NCBI GenBank assembly: GCA_964244115.1
Contig: CAXTHM010000078.1
Location: forward strand, 1 to 16,140
Length of the DNA: 16,140 nucleotides
Direction of reading: 5' to 3'
Source of the DNA: CADCWK01 sp964244115
Lineage (GTDB): Bacteria > Chloroflexota > Chloroflexia > Thermomicrobiales > UBA6265
This document shows positions 1 through 6,418 of the stretch, piece by piece. Both the position numbers and the translations under genes were made by a program. A model generated the notes under the pieces. That model made no database searches, was not told where the DNA came from, and saw nothing but the letters and a program-made list of their open reading frames with translations. Numbering within the stretch: position 1 is the first letter of the stretch; each line of letters opens with the position of its first letter.

Positions 1-55
1 CTCCGGGCGTGAGCGCCGCAGCGCGAAACGAGCCGGGGAGGGGTTTGGGGAGGGG
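1..55 (+). repeat. Dispersed intergenic repeat A, copy 1
   Basis: This GC-rich stretch is nearly identical to 15938-15991 on the same strand: one mismatch over the first 40 or so bases, sharing the core GCAGCGCGAAACGAGCC. It also matches the reverse complement of 15541-15590. It is cut by the window edge, so its true left end is unknown. No protein function is likely. The type of element (REP-like or MITE remnant) cannot be decided from one window. Confidence 0.75.
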
Positions 56-174
56 ACAATCTCCGCGACCAATCGCGTCCGCAGACGCCAGCCTCGCCAG
101 CGAGAGCTTCGCCCCGACGGACGACCTCGGCGCCGGCTCCGGACGGCATACATTCATACGAAAGGGTTACGACG

Positions 175-954
175 ATGCTGTTCGATCTGGCGGGGAAGAC
201 GGCGCTGATCACCGGGGCCGGCTCAGGGATCGGCCGGGCGATCGCCCAGCTCTACGCGGTGCACGGGGCTTCGGTCTGGGTCGGGGACCTGAGCCGGGAC
301 CGTGGGGCGGCGGTCGTGGACGAGATCGGGGTGGCCGGTGGGCGTGCGGCCTTCGTTGACATGGATGTGAGTGATCTCGCGTCCGTCCGGGCGGCGATCG
401 CGGCGGTCGTCGCGGCTGACGGGCGGCTGGACATCCTGGTCAACAACGCCGGGATCGGCATGGTCGGCAGCGTCACCGAGACCGAGCCGGACGACTTCCA
501 TCGCCTGTTCCGGGTCAACGTCGACGGCGTCTACCACGGCTGCAAGGCGGCGGTCGAGCAGATGGTCGCGCAGGAGCGACCGGGCGGGGCGCTGGTCAAC
601 ATCGCCTCGGTCGCCGGGCAGATCGCCGTCCCGCGGCGCTTCGCCTACGGCGCGACCAAGGGGGCCGTGATCTCGATGACCCAGTCGGTCGCGATGGACT
701 ACGTCGAGCGGGGCATCCGCTGCAACTGCATCTGCCCGGGGACGGTCGAGACGCCGTTCGTCGATACTTACCTGCATCGCTACCATGCCGGCGAGGAGGA
801 CGAGACCCGGAAGGCGCTCCACGCCCGCCAGCCGATCGGCCGGATGGGCCGGCCGGACGACATCGCCCCGATGGCGCTCTACCTGGCGTCGGACGAGGCC
901 GGCTACGTCACCGGCGCGGCGATGGTACTGGACGGCGGCTGGACCGCCCGCTGA
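175..954 (+). CDS. SDR-family NAD(P)-dependent oxidoreductase
   Basis: A 259-residue classical short-chain dehydrogenase, expected to be a cytosolic NAD(P)-dependent alcohol or sugar dehydrogenase. The nucleotide-binding motif TGAGSGIG is at residues 13-20 and NNAG at 90-93. The catalytic set is N115, S145, Y158 and K162, with PGT at 178-180 and a C-terminal GG-W segment. An Asp at residue 38, at the end of beta-2, favours NAD+ over NADP+ in this family. The ATG start at 175 follows the ribosome-binding site GAAAGGG by 8 nt. The UxaA-family gene begins 43 bp downstream on the same strand, so the pair probably forms an operon, and a sugar or sugar-acid substrate is a reasonable inference. SDR sequences alone do not fix the substrate. 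Confidence 0.93.
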   Translation: MLFDLAGKTALITGAGSGIGRAIAQLYAVHGASVWVGDLSRDRGAAVVDEIGVAGGRAAFVDMDVSDLASVRAAIAAVVAADGRLDILVNNAGIGMVGSVTETEPDDFHRLFRVNVDGVYHGCKAAVEQMVAQERPGGALVNIASVAGQIAVPRRFAYGATKGAVISMTQSVAMDYVERGIRCNCICPGTVETPFVDTYLHRYHAGEEDETRKALHARQPIGRMGRPDDIAPMALYLASDEAGYVTGAAMVLDGGWTAR

Positions 955-997
955 GCGACCCGAACCCCCGCGACCACGAGATGAGAAGAGGTACCCG

Positions 998-2608
998 ATG
1001 GCCCAGACCCTTGGCGGCGTGCAGTTACAGACCCGGAGCCGGGAACCGCTGGTGTTCGACACCGTCGCGGTCACCCTCCACGCGATCGACAACGTCGCGA
1101 TCGCCAAGCAGGCACTGGTCCCGCGGACGATGCTGACGGGACTGCCCGACGGCGGGGCCGACCTCGAGACCCGCGGCGTGATCCCGGCCGGGCACAAGTT
1201 CGCCTTGCGCGATATCGCCGAGGGCGACCCCGTCCGGCGCTACGGCCAGATCATCGGTTTCGCGACCCAGCCGATCGGTCGCGGCCAGCACGTCCACTCC
1301 CAGAACCTTGCCGTCCGGGACTTCGACCGGTCGGCGCTGTACGAGATCGGTGCCGAGGTCGTCCCAGTCCAGTACGTCCCGGAGGCGGAGCGGCGGACCT
1401 TCATGGGCTACCGGCGCCACGACGGCCGGGTCGGGACGCGGAACTTCGTCGCCGTGCTGGCCTCGGTCAACTGCTCCTCGACCGCCACCCGCCGCGTCGT
1501 CGACCACTTCGCGGCGCCGGGGATGCTCGACGCCTACCCGAACGTCGACGGCGTGATCGGCTTCCCGACCAAGGGCGGCTGCGGCGCCCACTACGGCAGC
1601 GAGGCCCTGTTCCAGCTCCAGCGCACGCAGGCCGGCATGGTCGATCACCCCAACGTCGCCGGCTATGTCATCCTCAGCCTCGGCTGCGAGACCAACCAGC
1701 CCGAGGACCTGATCGACGCGACCGGGCTGACCGAGGCCGCCGCCGACGGCAAGCGGCCGCTCGTCCTGACGATCCAGGAGGACGGCGGCTTCGCGAAGAC
1801 CGTCGTGGCCGGTATCAAGGCCGTCGAGGACCTGCTCCCTCTGGCCAACCGGGCGACGCGCGAGCCGGTGCCGGTCAGCGAGTTGATGGTCGCGCTCCAG
1901 TGCGGCGGCTCGGACACCTGGTCCGGCGTGACGGCCAACCCGGCCCTCGGCGTCGCCGCCGACCTGATCGTCCAGCAGGGCGGCACGGTCGTCCTCGGGG
2001 AGACCAGTGAGGTCTACGGTGGCGAGCATCTCCTGACCCGGCGGGCCGTCAGCCAGGCGGTCGGCGAGGCGCTGATCGAGCGGATTCACTGGTGGGAGGG
2101 GTACACGGCGATGCACGGCGCCAGCATCGACAACAACCCCTCTCCGGGCAACAAGCTCGGGGGGCTGACGACGATCTACGAGAAGTCGCTCGGCGCGATC
2201 GCCAAGGCCGGATCGACGCCGATGACGCAGGTCGTCAAGTACGCCGAGCGGGTGACGGAGCGCGGCTTCGTCCACATGGACACGCCGGGGTTCGACCCGG
2301 TCTCGGCGACCGGGCAGGTCGCCGGTGGTTGTCAGCTCGTCGTCTTCACGACCGGGCGTGGCTCGGCCTTCGGGTTCAAGCCCAGCCCGAGCATTAAGGT
2401 GGCGACGAACAGCACTCTCTACGCCAGGCAGGAGCCGGACATGGACATCAACGCCGGCCGGGTGCTGGACGGCGTCCCACTGGCCGAGGTCGGCCGCGAG
2501 ATCTTCGACGAGATCATCGCGGTCGCCTCCGGCAAGCAGAGCAAGAGCGAGGCGGACGGGCTCGGCGAAGAGGAGTACAACCCCTGGATCCTCGGCGCGA
2601 CCCTGTAG
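998..2608 (+). CDS. UxaA/GarD-family sugar-acid dehydratase (altronate/galactarate dehydratase-like)
   Basis: A 536-residue enzyme that spans both parts of the family: an N-terminal SAF domain (about residues 20-105, with the conserved HVH at 98-100) and the C-terminal dehydratase domain. Visible family motifs are GYRRHDGRVGTRN (137-149), GGCGAH (193-198), CGGSD (302-306), GNKLGGL (384-390) and Cys445 in AGGCQ. Known members remove water from D-altronate or D-galactarate, giving a 2-keto-3-deoxy sugar acid, and use a divalent metal. Length is close to E. coli UxaA and GarD (about 500-520 residues). The frame is open further upstream inside the SDR gene, but the ATG at 998 is preferred because AGAAGAGG lies just before it. 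The exact sugar acid is not readable from sequence; with the SDR it could form an oxidative sugar route. Confidence 0.9.
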   Translation: MAQTLGGVQLQTRSREPLVFDTVAVTLHAIDNVAIAKQALVPRTMLTGLPDGGADLETRGVIPAGHKFALRDIAEGDPVRRYGQIIGFATQPIGRGQHVHSQNLAVRDFDRSALYEIGAEVVPVQYVPEAERRTFMGYRRHDGRVGTRNFVAVLASVNCSSTATRRVVDHFAAPGMLDAYPNVDGVIGFPTKGGCGAHYGSEALFQLQRTQAGMVDHPNVAGYVILSLGCETNQPEDLIDATGLTEAAADGKRPLVLTIQEDGGFAKTVVAGIKAVEDLLPLANRATREPVPVSELMVALQCGGSDTWSGVTANPALGVAADLIVQQGGTVVLGETSEVYGGEHLLTRRAVSQAVGEALIERIHWWEGYTAMHGASIDNNPSPGNKLGGLTTIYEKSLGAIAKAGSTPMTQVVKYAERVTERGFVHMDTPGFDPVSATGQVAGGCQLVVFTTGRGSAFGFKPSPSIKVATNSTLYARQEPDMDINAGRVLDGVPLAEVGREIFDEIIAVASGKQSKSEADGLGEEEYNPWILGATL

Positions 2609-2638
2609 TTGTCCGATTTCAGCCTGATCGATCGTCCC

Positions 2639-2674
2639 GAGGAGGGCCGGACCATCGCTGGTCCGGCCCTCCTC
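2639..2674 (+). terminator. Terminator-like hairpin after the SDR-uxaA pair
   Basis: Perfect inverted repeat: a 16-nt left arm (2639-2654, GAGGAGGGCCGGACCA), a 4-nt loop TCGC and a 16-nt right arm (2659-2674). It starts 30 bp after the UxaA-family stop codon. There is no clear run of T after it, so it is a GC-strong hairpin rather than a textbook intrinsic terminator. The next gene has the same direction, so it probably insulates the two units. Confidence 0.7.
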
Positions 2675-2786
2675 TGTCACAGCCTGCCGTCCATCGCCGT
2701 CTCATCGGTGTGAGCGGACGGGCCGCGTACCGGGCGGGGCATGCACCCGTCCGATGACCCTTCCGGCTACTGGCGGGATGTGAGCG

Positions 2787-3476
2787 ATGGCGGGACGGTC
2801 GGATGTCGGATGTCGGATGTCGGATGTCGGATGTCGGATGTCGGATGTCGGGTGGCCCCGGTGGCGGACGGCGCTGGGCGGTGTCGTCATCGTTGCCGGG
2901 CTGCTGCTGGGCTGGGTCGGGTTCCAGTCCGTCCGGGACGGTCGGCCGGTGCTGATCGAGTTCCTGGTGCCACGGGACTATTCCGGTTGGCTGGTGGTCT
3001 CGTGGAACTGCGACGGTGGGGTCAGCTTCGACGACGCGGGGTCGAGCAGCCGCCGATTCGTCCTGACGTTCCCGGAGACCGGGGCGCTGTGTCTGACGGA
3101 CGACGTCCCGGCCGACGGCTATGTCGTCCTCGGGTATCGCCGGATCGCCGAAGGCGACGGTCTGGACGATGACTACGGGCGGATCTCCTCGCTGTTCCTG
3201 CGGACCGGCCCGAAGCGCGTGCTCCCTGGCATCCCCGGAGCGTCGACCGTCCAGCCGGCCTGCGGTGGAGACGCCGCTCATCGGTACGACATCGCCTGGG
3301 TCGAGAGCCGGCCGGAGCTGCTCGCCGACGCATCGCAGCGGTATCCGCGTGAGCCCGTCCAGCTCGGGGACCGCTGCGACCTCGACCGCTTCATGCGGCA
3401 GCGGTTCTCGGAGCCAGGGACCGCGACGAGCTGTGGCACCATCCCGGCGCGGCAGGCGGCCGGGCTGTCAGGATGA
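2787..3476 (+). CDS. Membrane-anchored protein of unknown function, paralog 1, with repeat-encoded N-terminus
   Basis: A 229-residue protein counted from the ATG at 2787; in-frame ATGs at 2817 and 2838 inside the tandem repeat are alternatives, and no start has a strong ribosome-binding site. The N-terminus is a 7-residue repeat (GCRMSDV) made by the DNA repeat. One transmembrane helix follows at about 29-46, then an extracytoplasmic domain. It is homologous to the next gene: shared GWLVVSW, CLTD and LGDRCDL segments and four matching cysteines (C75, C102, C187, C206), suggesting two disulfides outside the membrane. The VPxxYxGWLVVSW opening resembles the DUF6843 domain as I remember it, but that assignment is uncertain. 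The function is unknown. Confidence 0.72.
   Translation: MAGRSDVGCRMSDVGCRMSDVGWPRWRTALGGVVIVAGLLLGWVGFQSVRDGRPVLIEFLVPRDYSGWLVVSWNCDGGVSFDDAGSSSRRFVLTFPETGALCLTDDVPADGYVVLGYRRIAEGDGLDDDYGRISSLFLRTGPKRVLPGIPGASTVQPACGGDAAHRYDIAWVESRPELLADASQRYPREPVQLGDRCDLDRFMRQRFSEPGTATSCGTIPARQAAGLSG
2799..2854 (+). repeat. 7-bp tandem repeat (TCGGATG), 7 exact copies plus 1 degenerate
   Basis: Seven exact head-to-tail copies of TCGGATG occupy 2799-2847, followed by a changed copy, TCGGGTG, at 2848-2854. Each unit contains an ATG, and because the period is not a multiple of three, successive ATGs fall in all three frames. The tract overlaps the 5' end of the membrane-protein gene at 2787, so gain or loss of a unit shifts the frame of any upstream start relative to the body of the protein. 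Confidence 0.95.
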
Positions 3477-3616
3477 TCGCGATGACTCGAAGGCTGGCTG
3501 AGACGACCGCCCGTTACGGGGAATCAGCGCCGATCATCGGCTGACCGACGGGCTATCCTTGAGGGACTGATCCGGCCCCGGATTCCCCGCCCATGCTGTC
3601 GCCCAAAAGGAACCGT

Positions 3617-4174
3617 ATGACCCGTCGCCTGCTCGTCTACTCCGGGATCACGCTGGTGGTCGTCCTGCTGTTCATCATCGTCGTGCGGCCCATCCTCGAG
3701 GCCCGCCTGACGATCGTCGACTACGTCGTCCCGCAGGGCTACGTCGGCTGGCTGGTCGTCTCGTGGGACTGCGCCGGTGGGCAGGACTTCGACGACCTCA
3801 ACGTCGACGGCAACCGCTACGCCGTCGTCTTCGCGGGCGACGGTACCGCCTGCCTCACCGACCCGGCACCGTCGCCCGGTTACGGGATCGGGGGCTACCA
3901 CTATCCGGACGACCGCGACGCCCCGGTCCGGCCCGGCGGTGTCCTCAACGCCGCTCGGTACTACGCGGCGACCCCGGCGTCCGGCGGGATCGGAGTGGTC
4001 TCCACGACCGGGCACATCTACAACATCGCCTCGATCGGGCAGGGCGACGAGGGTTCGCTGGGCGATCGCTGCGACCTCGAGCGGTTCCTCCAGGCGCGGT
4101 TCGGGGAGCCGATCTCCGGCCAGCCCTGCGGCCCGATCGAGGACCAGGTCGAGATCGTCCCGGTCCAGGAGTAG
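3617..4174 (+). CDS. Membrane-anchored protein of unknown function, paralog 2
   Basis: A 185-residue protein with a short positively charged N-terminus (MTRRLL), one transmembrane helix at about 5-24 and an extracytoplasmic domain. It is a tandem paralog of the gene at 2787: both carry VP-x2-Y-x-GWLVVSW, a CLTD segment, LGDRCDL-x-RF and a final CG. The matching cysteines here are C52, C79, C142 and C161. The ATG at 3617 is chosen over 3593 because AAAAGGA sits 5 nt upstream and the hydrophobic segment then starts at once. Unlike paralog 1 it has no DNA repeat at its start, which suggests the repeat is a later addition. It may belong to DUF6843 or a similar small domain family. The function is unknown. 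Confidence 0.82.
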   Translation: MTRRLLVYSGITLVVVLLFIIVVRPILEARLTIVDYVVPQGYVGWLVVSWDCAGGQDFDDLNVDGNRYAVVFAGDGTACLTDPAPSPGYGIGGYHYPDDRDAPVRPGGVLNAARYYAATPASGGIGVVSTTGHIYNIASIGQGDEGSLGDRCDLERFLQARFGEPISGQPCGPIEDQVEIVPVQE

Positions 4175-4250
4175 CCGGCTCTCCGGTCTCCCTGCGATTG
4201 CAGACCGGCACTCTCGCCCGCGACCTGTCGTCGTTCTGACCCCATTCGGA

Positions 4251-4292
4251 CAGCAAACAACCCGCCTCGGTTACGAGGCGGGCTGTTCGCTG
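4251..4292. terminator. Hairpin between convergent genes, possible bidirectional terminator
   Basis: The 19-nt arms 4251-4269 and 4274-4292 pair at 17 of 19 positions around the tetraloop GTTA; the core is CCCGCCTCG/CGAGGCGGG. It lies 77 bp after the plus-strand stop and about 215 bp after the minus-strand stop. Neither side has a run of T, so termination is inferred from the stem strength and the convergent position. Confidence 0.6.
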
Positions 4293-4388
4293 TGTCATCA
4301 ACGACGAATCGGTGGCTGTGTCCAGCGGCCTTCAGGCGAAGTATGCGACCTCGATGGGCGCCGCTCCCCCCTCCGTTCACCTGCGGAG

Positions 4389-4462
4389 CCCCAGCGTAGC
4401 GAGAACCGCATGGGGCGGGCGAGCGAACAGGTGAGCCGGAGAGAGGTCTCGCTTCGCTGGGG
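4389..4462. repeat. Wide inverted repeat near the 3' end of the dienelactone hydrolase gene
   Basis: The left arm 4389-4407 (CCCCAGCGTAGCGAGAACC) matches the reverse complement of the right arm 4445-4462 with one mismatch and one indel. The arms are separated by 37 bases that include another short complementary pair (CACCTG and CAGGTG). It could fold in the 3' untranslated RNA of the minus-strand gene or be a mobile-element remnant. Confidence 0.6.
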
Positions 4463-4506
4463 TAGAGGTCTCCTGCGCGACCAGCGCGCGTTGATCGAAA
4501 CCCGTG

Positions 4507-5502
4507 CTAGCCGAGGTGCTGGCTGAACCAGTCGAGCGTGTCCTGCCAGGCGGCGAGGGCCTGCTCCTCGTCGTAGCGCGGTCCGGTGTCGTTGTTGAAG
4601 GCGTGCTGGGTGCCGGGGTAGACCTTGATCTCGAAGGTCTTGCCCGCCTCGGTCAGGGCCGCGGCGAGCTCGTCCCGGCCATTGTTGGCGAAGTCCTCCG
4701 GGTCCTCCGCGTAGACGCCCAGGACGGCGGCCTCGATGTTCGGGACGCCCTCCAGCGGTGGCGGCGGCCCGTAGAACGGGGCCGCGGCGATGATCTCCGG
4801 GGCGGCGCAGATCGTCCGCCAGGTGATGCCGCCGCCGAAGCAGAAGCCGTTCATGCCGATCCGGGCGGAGTCGACGGTGTCGTCGCTCTGGTAGTGGACG
4901 ATCGCCGCCTGGAAATCGGCGACGTGCCGGTTGGGGTCGCCTTCGCTCAGGATGCTGGGGATCTGGGCCGGGTCGGCGACGCCGGTCGTCCCACCCTCGC
5001 GGCTGAGCAGGTCCAGCGCGGTCGCCGTGTAGCCATTGCTGGCCCAGCGCCGGGCGACGTCCTTGATGTGGTCGGTCAGACCGCGGTTCTCGTGGCAGAT
5101 CAGCACGAGCGGCAGGGCCGATCCGGCCGGCGTCCCCGCGCCGGCGGCTGGCCGAGCTTCGTAGGCGATGATCTCGGCCCCGTCAGCGCCGGGGAAGGTG
5201 ATGGTCGCCGTCGTCACGCCCGGGTCGCCCTCGGGGACGGAGATCGGGCTCTGGGGCGGAGTCGGGGTGGCGGTGGACGGTGCGCCGGCTGGGGTCGCGT
5301 CTTGGGCGCTCGCCAGTGGCACGCCCATCGTCGTCAGGATCGTCGCGGTCGCCGCGACCCCACCGGTGATGTGCAGGACCCGCCGCATCATGTCCCGCCG
5401 GGACATGACGCCATCCTGATAGTCGTCCACGAATTCATGGACGAGGTACTGCTGCATCTGGGTCAGTTCGCGGTACCGGTCGAGCTCGCTGTAGGGACGC
5501 AC
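4507..5502 (-). CDS. Tat-exported dienelactone hydrolase family protein
   Basis: A 331-residue alpha/beta-hydrolase counted from the GTG at 5502, which follows a perfect AGGAGG (5509-5514) by 6 nt; the open frame upstream to 5583 is discarded. The nucleophile motif GFCFGG puts Cys at 221; Asp267 (YAED) and His290 (GTQHAF) complete the family's Cys-Asp-His triad. A twin-arginine motif SRRDMM (R35, R36), a hydrophobic stretch and ASA-QD near residue 66 indicate Tat export. Unusually, about 33 acidic and polar residues precede the RR. A Thr/Pro/Ala-rich linker follows the signal. Family members hydrolyse dienelactones or other small esters and lactones; the substrate here is unknown. It diverges from the DUF4395 gene, with about 230 bp between start codons. 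Confidence 0.9.
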   Translation of the reverse strand: MRPYSELDRYRELTQMQQYLVHEFVDDYQDGVMSRRDMMRRVLHITGGVAATATILTTMGVPLASAQDATPAGAPSTATPTPPQSPISVPEGDPGVTTATITFPGADGAEIIAYEARPAAGAGTPAGSALPLVLICHENRGLTDHIKDVARRWASNGYTATALDLLSREGGTTGVADPAQIPSILSEGDPNRHVADFQAAIVHYQSDDTVDSARIGMNGFCFGGGITWRTICAAPEIIAAAPFYGPPPPLEGVPNIEAAVLGVYAEDPEDFANNGRDELAAALTEAGKTFEIKVYPGTQHAFNNDTGPRYDEEQALAAWQDTLDWFSQHLG

Positions 5503-5731
5503 AGGGAACCTCCTCTGGGTGGCCGGCCTGGGCTGGGTGCCACATGGTCGGGACCGGGCCATACCTCGCCGTCCAGGGCGCACGATTCATTCCGGACGGG
5601 CGGGAAATCGGGCGAAACCGCGCGCAATCCTTGCCCGGCTGGCGGGCCGCGACGCCGGTGGAACCGGGCGGCGGTTCGTCGAATGCGCGATGATCCACGG
5701 AGAGTTGTTCTGGATCAAGATCGGGGAAACA

Positions 5732-6211
5732 GTGGCAACCTCGGTGAAGGATCGCGGCCCCTCCATCCCGCTCCCGATCGTCGCGCTCAACCGGGCGACG
5801 ATCGTCGTCAGCATCGTCGTCGCGCTCGCGCTCGGGCAGCCGCTCATCACGACGGCGCTGCTCGTCGTCCTGACCGCCCCGCTGGTGTTCGGGCCACGCG
5901 GCAGCCTGATCTTCCGGGTCGGCGATCGGCTGCTGCGCCGTCAGGTCGCCATCGCCCGGGAGGCCGGGCAGACCGAGGCGGCGATCCTGATGCGGTTCAA
6001 CAACAGCATCGCCGTCCTGATGCTGGCGCTGGCCCAGGTCGCGTTCCTGGCCGGGCAGCCGTCGGTCGGTTGGGTGCTGGCAGCCCTGGTCGCGGTCGCG
6101 GCGACCGTCGCGCTGGCCGGGTTCTGTGTCGGCTGCTTCATCTTCTTCCGGGTCCGGATGCTCCAGTATCGGCCCCGGTCGGGCCGCGCCGCCCGGGATC
6201 GTGTCTCCTGA
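5732..6211 (+). CDS. DUF4395 family integral membrane protein
   Basis: A 159-residue protein with about four transmembrane helices. It matches the DUF4395 pattern: an opening PIPLPIVALNRATIVVS-like segment, a first hydrophobic hairpin, a charged cytosolic loop, FNNSIAV, a second hairpin, and the hallmark GFCVGCFIFF near the C-terminus with a CxxC pair. The family function is not established. The GTG at 5732 is preferred, with GGGGA a few bases upstream, and it gives the usual family length. The ATG at 5690 would add 14 residues but lacks a clear ribosome-binding site. The CxxC suggests redox or metal sensitivity, which is inference. It has no close operon partner: the amine oxidase starts 207 bp further on. 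Confidence 0.85.
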   Translation: MATSVKDRGPSIPLPIVALNRATIVVSIVVALALGQPLITTALLVVLTAPLVFGPRGSLIFRVGDRLLRRQVAIAREAGQTEAAILMRFNNSIAVLMLALAQVAFLAGQPSVGWVLAALVAVAATVALAGFCVGCFIFFRVRMLQYRPRSGRAARDRVS

Positions 6212-6242
6212 ACGACCGGGTCCCGTCGATTCGTTGCCCTAG

Positions 6243-6268
6243 ACCGGGCGCTGAAGCCGCCCGGCAAC
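6243..6268 (+). repeat. Dispersed hairpin repeat B, copy 1
   Basis: The sequence is identical at 25 of 26 positions to 10103-10128. It contains CCGGGCG and CGCCCGG as pairable arms around CTGAAGC. It lies in the leader space before the amine oxidase gene. It is probably a genome-wide REP-like element. Confidence 0.7.
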
Positions 6269-6418
6269 CCGGAGATGGTCAGCGCGCGGTGTCGTGGCGA
6301 GACGTTGTGGCGAACGAATCACGCCTCACGAGGTCTCGCTGCGCATCAGCACACTCGCGGGATCGATCGGTGTCGGACCGGCTCGTTGGTCGGCCGGCCC
6401 ATATCGAAAGGAGAGTCG

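Larger units (their letters stand above)
4175..4506. other. Gene-free space between convergent genes, rich in inverted repeats
   Basis: This 332-bp space separates the membrane protein (plus) from the dienelactone-hydrolase-like gene (minus). It holds a strong hairpin at 4251-4292 and a second, wide inverted repeat with arms at 4389-4407 and 4445-4462. I see no convincing coding sequence in it. Confidence 0.7.

Noticed and set aside
223..1197. Minus-strand frame opposite the SDR gene
   Set aside because: A shadow of the SDR coding sequence with a repetitive Asp/Arg/Val composition.
1025..2680. A long minus-strand open frame opposite the UxaA-family gene
   Set aside because: Low-complexity composition and no domains; the plus strand gives a complete family member.
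2799..2854. CRISPR-like array
   Set aside because: The units are 7 bp and directly adjacent with no spacers.
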